DNA from: an uncultured Bacteroidales bacterium
GTDB lineage: Bacteria; Bacteroidota; Bacteroidia; Bacteroidales; F082
Direction of reading: 5' to 3'
DNA: 64,000 nucleotides
Assembly: GCA_905234645.1 (NCBI GenBank)
Contig: CAJOIS010000005.1
Span: 1 to 64,000 of the forward strand
The position numbers were made by a program, and so were the translations under genes. The notes beneath the pieces are model-generated. The model ran no database searches and was not told the DNA's origin. It worked only from the letters and a program-made list of their open reading frames with translations. Positions 16,298-23,884 of this stretch are shown piece by piece; the first letter of the stretch is position 1, and each line of letters begins with the position of its first letter.

Positions 16298-16804
16298 AAA
16301 AAAACGCTATCTAATTCTTTGACCGAATTGCGGAATTTATTGGCTGTTGCCCCGATCCTTAAATTTCTAAATACAGCTTTTTATCCGACAAATTTGTCAC
16401 ATGTGACACAAATATCGGATATTGCTTGAACTCGTTTACCCCTTCCGCATTTCTTAATGCCTTCAAATGTCTTGTTTTCAATAATTTGGTTGTCCATTTG
16501 CGCTTAATCTTGTCGCAAAAACATACAATTTTTACGACAAATACTACCGGACAATGATGCCTCTAACCGTCAATCTCTATTTTCCAGTTATCTTTCCAAA
16601 ACCCGAAAGAAAACTGCCAAATTTGTAAAAATTTTGCAAATTCACGAGTTATCTTTCCAAATTCCGGATTTTGACTTGTCATTGGTTTCGTGATTCACTT
16701 TTTGTGCCCATTTCTGAAAGTTTGCGTGCAAATCGAGTGCAAATTTTCAAAATGGGCAAAAAATCAGGAGTCACAAATCCTTGTAACTCCTTGATTTTCA
16801 ACCG
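16298..16804. other. 500-bp gene-free, repeat-dense region beside tRNA-Pro (possible integration scar)
   Basis: No credible gene. The stretch is AT-rich and holds a 36-bp dyad (16384-16419), a 15-bp direct repeat AGTTATCTTTCCAAA (16586-16600 and 16647-16661), an inverted repeat TGCCCATTT…AAATGGGCA (16705-16758) enclosing two copies of GTGCAAAT, and a hairpin around AATCAGGAGT/ACTCCTTGATT (16759-16797) immediately next to the tRNA 3' end. Such clusters of short sites next to a tRNA are what an integrase-recognised end looks like, but no integrase is present. Confidence 0.45.
16384..16419. repeat. dyad with perfect 14-bp palindrome TGTCACATGTGACA
   Basis: The core (16395-16408) is a perfect palindrome, and TCCGA/TCGGA arms extend the symmetry to 36 bp. 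It has no gene start near it other than the DUF362 promoter about 90 bases away. It could be an operator for a dimeric regulator or part of an attachment region. Confidence 0.5.
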
Positions 16805-16879
16805 TCGGGGCAAAAGGATTCGAACCTTCGACCCCCTGCTCCCAAAGCAGGTGCGCTAGCCGGACTGCGCCATACCCCG
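16805..16879 (-). tRNA. tRNA-Pro (anticodon TGG)
   Basis: A complete cloverleaf: acceptor 5' CGGGGTA pairing with 3' TGCCCCG plus discriminator A, anticodon stem CTGC/GCAG with loop TTTGGGA, and T-arm AAGG-TTCGAAT-CCTT. CCA is not encoded. It lies directly downstream of a hairpin with T-tract and lacks its own TAnnTTTG box, so it must depend on read-through or on an unrecognised promoter. Confidence 0.92.
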
Positions 16880-16886
16880 AAAAAAA

Positions 16887-16906
16887 AGACGATGCAACCA
16901 TCGTCT
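16887..16906 (-). terminator. intrinsic hairpin between tRNA-Ser fragment and tRNA-Pro
   Basis: Perfect 8-bp stem AGACGATG/CATCGTCT with a 4-base loop, followed by eight T on the minus strand. It would stop transcripts coming from the tRNA-Ser promoter just before tRNA-Pro. Confidence 0.65.
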
Positions 16907-16913
16907 TCTTTCT

Positions 16914-16988
16914 TTCGAACCCCCGGTACCCATTGCTGGATACGACAGTTTAGCAAACTGTTGGTTTCAGCCACTCACCCACCTCTCC
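16914..16988 (-). pseudogene. 3'-truncated tRNA-Ser (anticodon GCT)
   Basis: From 16988 the minus strand reads a normal class II tRNA: acceptor GGAGAGG, D-arm, anticodon stem ACAGT/ACTGT with GCT in the loop, a long variable arm (GTATCC…GGGTAC), and the 5' side of the T-arm GGGGG-TTCGAA. The T-stem 3' strand and the acceptor 3' strand (expected CCCCC…CCTCTCC) are absent, replaced by an A/G-rich segment and a hairpin. The molecule cannot fold or be charged. The break is exactly at the T-loop, a favourite crossover site of tRNA-targeting integrases. Confidence 0.75.
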
Positions 16989-17007
16989 TCGGCTGTGAAT
17001 TGCGGTG

Positions 17008-17015
17008 CAAAAATA
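17008..17015 (-). promoter_or_regulatory. TAnnTTTG promoter (TATTTTTG) of the tRNA-Ser fragment
   Basis: Minus-strand box 19 bases before the 5' end of the truncated tRNA-Ser. The promoter looks intact although the gene is not. Confidence 0.55.
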
Positions 17016-17194
17016 GGCTTTTTTCCATTATCTACAATCGTTTTTGCCATTTTTTTTGAAATTAATTTGTTATCTATTGAAATACAGTATGATAGATGGA
17101 TTGATTTATGCTTATCATAAAAAGTGTCACCAAAAACCAGTATCGACATTGATAGAAAAATAACGAAAAAAATTGCTCCTTTCAATTTTATTAC

Positions 17195-17202
17195 TATATT
17201 TG
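17195..17202 (+). promoter_or_regulatory. TAnnTTTG promoter (TATATTTG) for the DUF349 gene
   Basis: Lies 56 bases before ATG 17259 and inside the longer open frame from 17124, so the shorter protein is preferred. The stretch 16989-17258 between the tRNA fragment and this gene otherwise holds only the two divergent promoters. Confidence 0.55.
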
Positions 17203-17258
17203 CACGCTTATTATGTATCATAGGGTCAAGGCGTTCCTTGATCATAAAACGAATCGAA

Positions 17259-19247
17259 ATGGAAAATAACGAACAACTGACTCAAAATCCCGCCATTGAA
17301 GCGAGTGTTGAGAATGAAACGACGACGTCAAAGACCTCGAAAAAGGCCATTGACGGTAATGAGAAAAAGAAAATTGTCAAACTGATCCAACCCAGCATCC
17401 TGCCTGGTAAGGTGAGAATCGAGGTGAATACCCTCGTTGCCGAGGCAACAGCAGAGCAGGCCCCTGTGGTCGACGAAGTGATGCCCGAGATGATGGAAGC
17501 ACCCGAAATGGATGAGGAAGAATTGGTTGAAGACAATGCCGACTTGGACGGCCTTAATAAACTGCAACTGGTGGAGATGCTCGAAGAGCTCGTGCAAGAC
17601 TCCGACGTCCAGAAGATCAAGGATAAGGTCGCAGCCGTTCGTCTCCATTTCAATAAGTTGAACAAGGAAGACATGGACAACGAACTCAGCCAGTTCCTCC
17701 AAGGTGGCGGTGAGGCTGAAAGTTTCCAACATGTTGAAGACCCTGTCGAGCAACGCTTCAACGCGGCATTCGGCATCTTCAAGGCCAATCGCGCCAAGCA
17801 AAACGAGGATTTGGAAAAACAAAAGGTCGAGAACCTCGCCAAGAAACAAGCCATCCTCGAAGAGCTGAAGGAGATCATTGCTACCGACGACTCCTTGAAA
17901 AAGACTTACGACGACTTCCGCGCCTTGCAGGACCGTTGGAAGGAAATCGGCCCCGTTCCGCCGGCGGAGAACTCCAACCTTTGGAACAACTACCATTTCC
18001 TCGTTGAGAAGTTCTTTGACAAGGTACGTATCGGCCGTGAACTCCGTGACCTTGACATGAAGAAGAACCTTGACGCCAAGATCGATCTTTGTGAGAAGGC
18101 AGAGGAACTCCTTGATGAGAAGTCCATCACCAAGGCTTTTAAGGCTTTGCAGAAACTGCATGAGGATTGGAAAGAAGTCGGTCCCGTCCCTCAAGACAAG
18201 AAAGATGAAATCTGGGAGCGCTTTAAGGCTGCTACTGACAAGATCAACGCTATTCGTCGCGAGCACTATGCCAAGATTGAGGAAGAGCAAACCGCTAACC
18301 TCGAAGCCAAGAAAGCTTTGTGCGAAAAGGCGGAAGAACTTGTCGCAGAGGACTACACCAGCGTGAACGCTTGGCAAAAGAAGTCTACGGAACTCTCTGA
18401 GATCTTCGGCGTTTGGAAGACCGTCGGTCCCGCTAGCAAGAAGGACAATGAAGAGATCTGGCAACGTTTCCGCGGCAGCATGGATGCCTTCTTTGCTAAG
18501 AAGAAGGAGTTCTTCGCTGGCTTGAAAGACAGACAAACGGAGAACCTCGAACGCAAGACGCAACTTTGTATCGAAGCGGAGGCCCTTATGGAATCTACCG
18601 AGTGGAAGAATGCTACCGAACAGATGAAGAAGCTTCAAGAGGAATGGAAGACCATAGGCCCCGTGCCGAAGCGTCACACGGACAAGATCTGGAAGCGTTT
18701 CCGCGCCGCTTGCGACACTTTCTTCAACCGTAAGAACGAACACTTCAGTGGTCGCCGCACGGAAGAGGAAGCCAACCTGGCCGCAAAGAAGGCCCTCCTT
18801 GAGGAAATCAAGGCCTTCGAGATCGGACCGAATCGCAACGAGAACATGGATGCCATCAAGGCTTTCCAAAAACGCTGGATCGAAATCGGTTATGTGCCGA
18901 TGAAACACAAGGATGCCATCAACAAGGAGTATCGTGAGCTCATCGACGGTTTCTTCGACACCATGCGCAAGAACCAGAATGAGGCTTCAACCAATGAGTT
19001 CCGCGAGATGATGGACACCTGGAAGGACGACCCGAATGCCAACGACAAGGTGCGTCGCGAACGCAACACCTTGCAGACCCGCATCCAGAAACTGCGCGAC
19101 GAGATCGCAGCCATGGAAAACAACATCGGCTTCTTCTCCAACAGCAAGAACTCAGAGCTGATGCGTGCTGAGTATGAAAAGAAGATCAACAAGGCCAAGG
19201 AAGACCTGAAGGTCCTTGAAGCCAAGCTGAAGATCGCCGAAGAATAA
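17259..19247 (+). CDS. DUF349 repeat protein
   Basis: A 662-residue cytosolic, highly charged coiled-coil protein. An acidic N-terminal region (residues about 1-140) is followed by about five DUF349 helical repeats of some 75 residues, each with a W-K-x-I/V-GPVP-x2 signature (RWKEIGPVPPA, DWKEVGPVPQD, VWKTVGPASKK, EWKTIGPVPKR, RWIEIGYVPMK). The C-terminal coiled coil is about 590-662. DUF349 proteins are widespread in Bacteroidota and occur in other phyla; molecular role unresolved. Codon use is strongly biased to GC-ending codons, suggesting high expression. Transcribed alone, with its own promoter and terminator. Confidence 0.88.
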   Translation: MENNEQLTQNPAIEASVENETTTSKTSKKAIDGNEKKKIVKLIQPSILPGKVRIEVNTLVAEATAEQAPVVDEVMPEMMEAPEMDEEELVEDNADLDGLNKLQLVEMLEELVQDSDVQKIKDKVAAVRLHFNKLNKEDMDNELSQFLQGGGEAESFQHVEDPVEQRFNAAFGIFKANRAKQNEDLEKQKVENLAKKQAILEELKEIIATDDSLKKTYDDFRALQDRWKEIGPVPPAENSNLWNNYHFLVEKFFDKVRIGRELRDLDMKKNLDAKIDLCEKAEELLDEKSITKAFKALQKLHEDWKEVGPVPQDKKDEIWERFKAATDKINAIRREHYAKIEEEQTANLEAKKALCEKAEELVAEDYTSVNAWQKKSTELSEIFGVWKTVGPASKKDNEEIWQRFRGSMDAFFAKKKEFFAGLKDRQTENLERKTQLCIEAEALMESTEWKNATEQMKKLQEEWKTIGPVPKRHTDKIWKRFRAACDTFFNRKNEHFSGRRTEEEANLAAKKALLEEIKAFEIGPNRNENMDAIKAFQKRWIEIGYVPMKHKDAINKEYRELIDGFFDTMRKNQNEASTNEFREMMDTWKDDPNANDKVRRERNTLQTRIQKLRDEIAAMENNIGFFSNSKNSELMRAEYEKKINKAKEDLKVLEAKLKIAEE

Positions 19248-19275
19248 GCAATCAGGCAATTGATGTCGAAAGAAA

Positions 19276-19304
19276 AGCACCTCGATAATGAGGTGCTTTT
19301 TTTG
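19276..19304 (+). terminator. intrinsic terminator after the DUF349 gene
   Basis: Perfect 8-bp stem AGCACCTC/GAGGTGCT, 6-base loop, then seven or more T. It begins 28 bases after the stop. Confidence 0.85.
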
Positions 19305-19343
19305 TTTTGATGGAACAACTATTCTGTAACCTATAACATCAGC

Positions 19344-19375
19344 CAAAAAAAGAAAAGCACCCCTTACGAGGCGCT
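19344..19375 (-). terminator. intrinsic terminator after the Oar-like receptor gene
   Basis: On the minus strand, stem AGCGCCTC/GGGGTGCT (with two G-U pairs), loop GTAA, then TTTCTTTTTTT. It serves the gene ending at 19432. Confidence 0.65.
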
Positions 19376-19392
19376 TTCTTTGTTTGTGTCAT

Positions 19393-19420
19393 GTAGAGAC
19401 GTTGCACGCAACGTCTCTAC
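19393..19420. repeat. perfect palindromic intergenic repeat (13-bp arms)
   Basis: GTAGAGACGTTGC, a 2-base spacer, then its exact complement. It sits between the Oar-like gene's stop and its terminator. Palindromes of this GTAGAGACG type are, from memory, common dispersed elements in Bacteroidota genomes. Confidence 0.7.
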
Positions 19421-19431
19421 CGACAGGTGGT

Positions 19432-22400
19432 TTAGAACTTGTAGCGGAAGCTTAAGGCAGCCGACCAAGTAGAGGCAAGGTTGGCATAAGGCGTCCACGT
19501 AGGCTCCGTGAAGGTGTAAACGCCATTGGCGTAGTTCAGGATCACGTTGCTGTTCAAGGTCTTATAGTTGCTCCAAGAGCTGTTCAGCAGGTTTGCGAAG
19601 TTCTTAACGTCAGCAGCAATTTCGATGGTGTTCTTCTTGCCAGCGATGTAGAAGTTGAAGTCTTGACCAACATGGAGGTTGATTCTGTTCAGCCAAGGGG
19701 CAAGGATGGCATTTCTTTCTTCGTATTGTCCGCGGTGAGTGCTAAGATACTTGTCGTTGTTGATGAAGTGGTTGTAAGCAGCTTTGTTGGCTTCGCTGAC
19801 GAAAGGCATCTCTGCGAGTTCGCTTTCAGTCGGGATGTAGATAAGCTGGTTGGCGCTGGTTCCACTGACATTGTTCATGACATAAGAGACTCTCGAATAG
19901 GTGTAGCTGTTGAAACCAATGTTCATACCTTCATAGAAGAGACCCAGGTTGGTGGCAAGATGTCTGCCTTCATTGATGCAGTAGCTGATGCTACCAATGA
20001 CTCTATGAGGAGCGAGCCAGTTGGAAATGCCGAGTTCAGGAGTGTTGGAGCCGTTCTTGTTGACGACGCTGCCGAAACCAGAGATCTGGTCGCCTTCGCC
20101 GTCGCTAACCGACTTACCATAGCTGTGCGTGTAGGCAGCCATGACGGAAAGACCGTTCTCCCAATCCTTAGACAACTGGGCGGTGATGGAATAGTAGTAA
20201 CCGTGGAGGTCGCTTTCGTTGTGCAGGTAATAACCGTTCATGCGAGCGCCAGAAGAATTGGTGACGTTTTCACTTGTCCAAACTTCGCGCATACCGCTTT
20301 CACCGGGAAGCTGTTGGACGCCGTCCAGCTTCATGCCAAGGACAGAAGCATAGACTTCGTTGAGGTTGTAGCTGTAAATACCTTCAATGGTTCCTTTAAC
20401 ACCATAGGGGAGTTGGAAGTCCAAACCCAATGAAGACTTCCATGACGAAGGCATTCTGAGGTCTTTGGCCAGAATGGTGGCAGCAGTAGGAGCAGCCAAA
20501 GGCTGGCTTTCGAAGGTGCCGCTGTAGAGTTCCTGAAGCTGGTCCTCGATGGTCTGATGGAAGTGGATGCGAGCAGCGCCAGTGTTGTCGTTGGCGATGT
20601 ATTGGTATTGGAGGACGTTGGAGTTACCCATGGCAGAAACAATCCACACGAAGGGGATACGACCGGTGTAGATGCCAGTACCACCGCGAAGGATGAGGGT
20701 ACGGTCCTTAAGGATGTCCCAGTTGAAGCCCAATCTCGGTGAGGCGTTGATTCTCAGACCCGGCAGGTCGCTGGTGGACAGACCGGCGAACGAAGTGCCA
20801 GTGCCGTCACCAATGGCGTGATGCAATGTGTCTACTACAACACCAAGGGAATCTTTGACGAACTCATCCCAACCATTGGCGAATTCTTCGTTGAAGTTGT
20901 TGTTGGGGTTGCTCAGATAAGGCACTTCCAGACGAAGGCCGGCGGTCAGCTTGAAGTTCTCGCTAAGGTTCATCTCATCTTGGAGATAGATGGAACCTTG
21001 TGCATAGTCAAATGAGGGGAACTCTTGGGTCAAGGTGTTGTTGTTCGGGTGGGTGATCATATACAATGCAGGACCAGTAGCTGTGCTGGGATCGTTGACG
21101 TCGTCAACGAAATCTTGCCATGAATTGTAGATGTACCAACCGGCACCACCTTGCATGTAACCGTTCTTGGTGCGGTTCCATTCGTATTGCAAACCGCCAG
21201 TGATGTTATGGATGCCAGTGACGTAGGAGATTTCGTCAGTGGCGATGACGGTTTGAACGTCACGGAGATTGCCGTAAGTGAAGGGGTCGACACCGAAAGT
21301 GGTGAACATGGCGGTGTTGTCGGTGCCACTCACTTCTGCGTCGCTCATGATATCCACGGTCGGGAACAAGTCACCCACGTGGGAACGAGGCTCGTCTTGG
21401 TGTGACCAAGTGACACGGAACATGTTGTTGGCTCTGTGTGAGAGGAAGTGAGAGTTCAACTCGGCAGAGGCTGACATGAAGTTCTGCTCTTGGAAGTAAC
21501 GGGCGCTTTCAAAAGGAAGGGTGTAGGCGGATTGACGGCCTGCACTGTATCTGTTGAATCTATAATGAATGCCACCAAAAGTGTATTGCGTGTTAGTAGC
21601 TCCAATGGGATTCATTGAATTCGAAGGAGGATTGGAGTAGGAGTTGTGGGTGTTGCTGAAACGGATGGCCAAGGAGTTGTTCTCGTTGATGTTCCAGTCC
21701 AAACGGGCCAACATCTTATAATCGGGAGTGGACAAGGAATAATCCTGATAACGGCCAGGATCGTAACCCATCTTTCCGAGGAAGTCCTTGATTTCATTCA
21801 TTTGTGACTCCAAGGGACGGTTGTATGCAACGTCGTTACCGAATTCTTGTGAGGCATCGGTACGTGCGATGTTGGAAGAACCCGGCAGGTCATCCATGGT
21901 GTATTCAGCATTGATGAAGAAGAACAGCTTGTCCTTCACGATGGGACCGCCAATGCTAAAGCCTGATGTGTTATTCAAGGAATAGGTGTTGGGAAGTTCC
22001 TCGTCTCTGAATTTGTAACCTTTGAGGTAGTTGTTTTGGAAGAAATCATAGACGCTGGCATGCCATTCGTTGGAACCGCTCTTGGTGACAGCATTGACGG
22101 AACCACCGACGAATCCGCTTTGACGGACGTCGAAGGGGGTGATGTTGATGGTCATAGCGTCGAGAGCATCCAATGAAATAGGAGTGCCGTTTGCAGGCAT
22201 GTTGCTTCCAATACCGAAAGCGTTGTTGAAGGGAGCACCGTCAACGGTAAAATAGGATTGACGATAGTTACCGCCACCGATGGAAAGGTTGTTGCCGTGG
22301 GTGGAGGACTGAGGCGTTAAGGCCAGAACGTCATTCAATGTACGTGAGACGGTGGGCAACAGTTCGATTTGCTCATTGTTGATGTTGGTGGTGGCACCAG

Positions 22401-22794
22401 CGCGATCGGTGTCCATGCCGTTGCTGATGGCTTCAGCCACGACAGAGACTTCGCCTAAGCCGATGGCTTCTTCATTCATACGGATGTTGAGGACCTTGGT
22501 CTCACCCAAAGTGGCGGTGACGCCTTCCTGCTTGACCGTCTGGAAACCAACCATGCGGTACTCAATCGTGTAAGGACCACCGGGACGGATGTTGAGCAAA
22601 CGGTAGTTGCCGTTGGCATCGGCTACAGCATAATACTGCGAACCCGAAGGTGTGTGCGTGGCAACAACCGTGGCGCCCGGAAGCGTACCCTTGTTGTTGT
22701 CTGTGATTTTTCCACTGATGCTTGAAGTCGTAATCTGAGCCATCAAGCTAATGGAGGCAATCATAGCCACGAAAAAAGTAAATAACTTTTTCAT
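19432..22794 (-). CDS. Oar-like TonB-dependent receptor with CarboxypepD_reg domain
   Basis: A 1120-residue outer-membrane protein. Signal peptide MKKLFTFFVAMIASISLMAQ; N-terminal carboxypeptidase-regulatory-like (Ig-like) domain, residues about 25-110 (SISGKITDNNKGTLPGATVV); plug about 120-260 with GGGNYRQSYFTVDGAPFNN; then a large barrel ending in LSFRYKF. The plug lacks a conventional TonB box, and the sequence VGGSVNAVTKSGSNEWH marks it as the Oar/OmpA-related subgroup rather than SusC. Oar proteins take part in export or signalling of surface products in myxobacteria and Bacteroidota. No SusD neighbour. It probably has high expression, given its codon bias. Confidence 0.87.
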   Translation of the reverse strand: MKKLFTFFVAMIASISLMAQITTSSISGKITDNNKGTLPGATVVATHTPSGSQYYAVADANGNYRLLNIRPGGPYTIEYRMVGFQTVKQEGVTATLGETKVLNIRMNEEAIGLGEVSVVAEAISNGMDTDRAGATTNINNEQIELLPTVSRTLNDVLALTPQSSTHGNNLSIGGGNYRQSYFTVDGAPFNNAFGIGSNMPANGTPISLDALDAMTINITPFDVRQSGFVGGSVNAVTKSGSNEWHASVYDFFQNNYLKGYKFRDEELPNTYSLNNTSGFSIGGPIVKDKLFFFINAEYTMDDLPGSSNIARTDASQEFGNDVAYNRPLESQMNEIKDFLGKMGYDPGRYQDYSLSTPDYKMLARLDWNINENNSLAIRFSNTHNSYSNPPSNSMNPIGATNTQYTFGGIHYRFNRYSAGRQSAYTLPFESARYFQEQNFMSASAELNSHFLSHRANNMFRVTWSHQDEPRSHVGDLFPTVDIMSDAEVSGTDNTAMFTTFGVDPFTYGNLRDVQTVIATDEISYVTGIHNITGGLQYEWNRTKNGYMQGGAGWYIYNSWQDFVDDVNDPSTATGPALYMITHPNNNTLTQEFPSFDYAQGSIYLQDEMNLSENFKLTAGLRLEVPYLSNPNNNFNEEFANGWDEFVKDSLGVVVDTLHHAIGDGTGTSFAGLSTSDLPGLRINASPRLGFNWDILKDRTLILRGGTGIYTGRIPFVWIVSAMGNSNVLQYQYIANDNTGAARIHFHQTIEDQLQELYSGTFESQPLAAPTAATILAKDLRMPSSWKSSLGLDFQLPYGVKGTIEGIYSYNLNEVYASVLGMKLDGVQQLPGESGMREVWTSENVTNSSGARMNGYYLHNESDLHGYYYSITAQLSKDWENGLSVMAAYTHSYGKSVSDGEGDQISGFGSVVNKNGSNTPELGISNWLAPHRVIGSISYCINEGRHLATNLGLFYEGMNIGFNSYTYSRVSYVMNNVSGTSANQLIYIPTESELAEMPFVSEANKAAYNHFINNDKYLSTHRGQYEERNAILAPWLNRINLHVGQDFNFYIAGKKNTIEIAADVKNFANLLNSSWSNYKTLNSNVILNYANGVYTFTEPTWTPYANLASTWSAALSFRYKF

Positions 22795-22877
22795 AGATGA
22801 TAATTTAATGTTAATAATTTAGTTAATTGTATTGATTTTCATTATGTTTCGTTCCCAATTTTGCCTTTTAAACCCTG

Positions 22878-22885
22878 CAAATATA
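22878..22885 (-). promoter_or_regulatory. TAnnTTTG promoter (TATATTTG) for the Oar-like receptor
   Basis: Minus-strand box 83 bases before ATG 22794. The leader is unusually long for this window and AT-rich. Confidence 0.55.
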
Positions 22886-23110
22886 ATGGATTCCTTTGAA
22901 TTGTCTAACCATATTTCAACAAACTGATTTTGTTTTTTACGAAAAGAAATCAACAAGTTTTGTTCATAACTTATAAGGGTTTGATTATGATAAGGTTGGG
23001 GTGGTAATTCGACATTTTTTTTGCAAAAGCAAAGATTCACCTTATATATTATAATAAACGGTCATGGCGAAAAACTTGCAATGTTTCTGTCTGTTTCTCG
23101 TTTTTTTGTG

Positions 23111-23118
23111 TATTTTTG
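23111..23118 (+). promoter_or_regulatory. TAnnTTTG promoter (TATTTTTG) for the small lipoprotein
   Basis: Box 26 bases before ATG 23145, preceded by a T-rich -33 region. Confidence 0.6.
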
Positions 23119-23144
23119 AAGCCTAAAACACAAAAACATCTCCT

Positions 23145-23528
23145 ATGAAAAGACTTTCAATCATTGCTATTTTATCGATCTTGACCTTGTGTCTTTGCTC
23201 ATGCGGCAATCGCGCGTCCAAACAGTTCAAGACCATGGAGGAGGAAGTGAAAATTGTTGAAGACCAAATTAATACAGCCGAAGATTGTGATGATTTGCAG
23301 ATGACCAACTTTGGTATCCTGGGTTTGCGGTCCGACTTGGACAACCTGATTCAGGCCGCCGAAATCCCGGATGAGGAAATCAACAAGCTGGACGAGATGC
23401 TGACTCGTCTTGAAGCCACATGGAACGGCAAATGGGCAACCCTCAATTGTGATCAGATCATAAACGAAGATGAGATGGACACCTCTGGCGAGGAGGATGG
23501 AGAGTATCAGGACTATGACATCTTGTAG
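23145..23528 (+). CDS. small acidic lipoprotein, related to the protein at 29148
   Basis: A 127-residue exported protein with lipobox LCSCG (Cys about 20). The mature part is acidic and helical. A block IVEDQINTAEDCDDLQMTNF followed by GILGL matches the block at 29148 (VQEGIQNAKDCDELELAAFG) in spacing and key residues, including a D-C-D/E core, and both have a later LNC cysteine. I do not recognise a named family. The two cysteines may form a disulfide. The C-terminus is very acidic (DEMDTSGEEDGEYQDYD). Confidence 0.7.
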   Translation: MKRLSIIAILSILTLCLCSCGNRASKQFKTMEEEVKIVEDQINTAEDCDDLQMTNFGILGLRSDLDNLIQAAEIPDEEINKLDEMLTRLEATWNGKWATLNCDQIINEDEMDTSGEEDGEYQDYDIL

Positions 23529-23544
23529 CATGCACTATTTTTGG

Positions 23545-23552
23545 TAATTTTG
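23545..23552 (+). promoter_or_regulatory. TAnnTTTG promoter (TAATTTTG) of the mutL unit
   Basis: Box 19 bases before ATG 23572. It probably drives the small membrane protein, mutL, rhomboid, EEP and mutase genes, which follow with overlaps or gaps of only a few bases. Confidence 0.55.
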
Positions 23553-23571
23553 CACGTTAAAAACTACGACA

Positions 23572-23880
23572 ATGGGATTCTTTTATCGACATACACCTAA
23601 GAAATTCAACTATAAGCCACGCTATTTCGATCCCGAAATGCAGGAATGGGAAGAAAAGAAGGCTGCTGCCGGCCTCGACTCCAAATTGACACATGAGGAA
23701 CAACTTAGAATCAAGATGCGTAAGAGTTGGAGCGCGGCCAAGGAGGAGGAAAGCAAGGAGGAACAACGCGCCAAGCTGATTCGCAGAATCGTCCTGGGTG
23801 TCTTTGTGGCATTCTTGTTCTATTTTATCTTCTGCACCCCGCTGATGACCAATGTCATTCGTGGTTTGATGGGTAATTAA
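23572..23880 (+). CDS. small membrane protein upstream of mutL
   Basis: A 102-residue protein, basic and helical, with a single C-terminal transmembrane helix (residues about 74-92, LGVFVAFLFYFIFCTPL). The N-terminus FYRHTPKKFNYKPRYFDP is characteristic of a Bacteroidota protein commonly located next to mutL. Function unknown. It is 4 bp upstream of mutL and clearly in the same operon. Confidence 0.78.
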   Translation: MGFFYRHTPKKFNYKPRYFDPEMQEWEEKKAAAGLDSKLTHEEQLRIKMRKSWSAAKEEESKEEQRAKLIRRIVLGVFVAFLFYFIFCTPLMTNVIRGLMGN

Positions 23881-23884
23881 TAGT

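Larger units (their letters stand above)
22795..23144. other. 350-bp divergent promoter region
   Basis: Contains a TATATTTG box at 22878-22885 (minus strand, for the Oar-like gene, 83-base leader) and TATTTTTG at 23111-23118 (plus strand, for the lipoprotein gene). The roughly 225 bases between are AT-rich and I see no gene or strong dyad there. A 73-codon minus frame overlaps the promoter and is not convincing. Confidence 0.5.

Noticed and set aside
16671-16859. 62-codon frame ending RGKRIRTFDPLLPKQVR
   Set aside because: The end is a translation of the antisense of tRNA-Pro, a well-known false gene pattern.
16967-17245. 92-codon minus frame between tRNA-Ser and the DUF349 gene
   Set aside because: It overlaps the tRNA fragment and both promoters and has no protein-like features.
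17328-18908. 526-codon minus frame opposite the DUF349 gene
   Set aside because: Antisense shadow produced by the strong codon bias of the DUF349 gene.
22819-23040. 73-codon minus frame upstream of the Oar-like receptor
   Set aside because: It spans the TATATTTG promoter and has no signal or domain; likely chance in AT-rich DNA.
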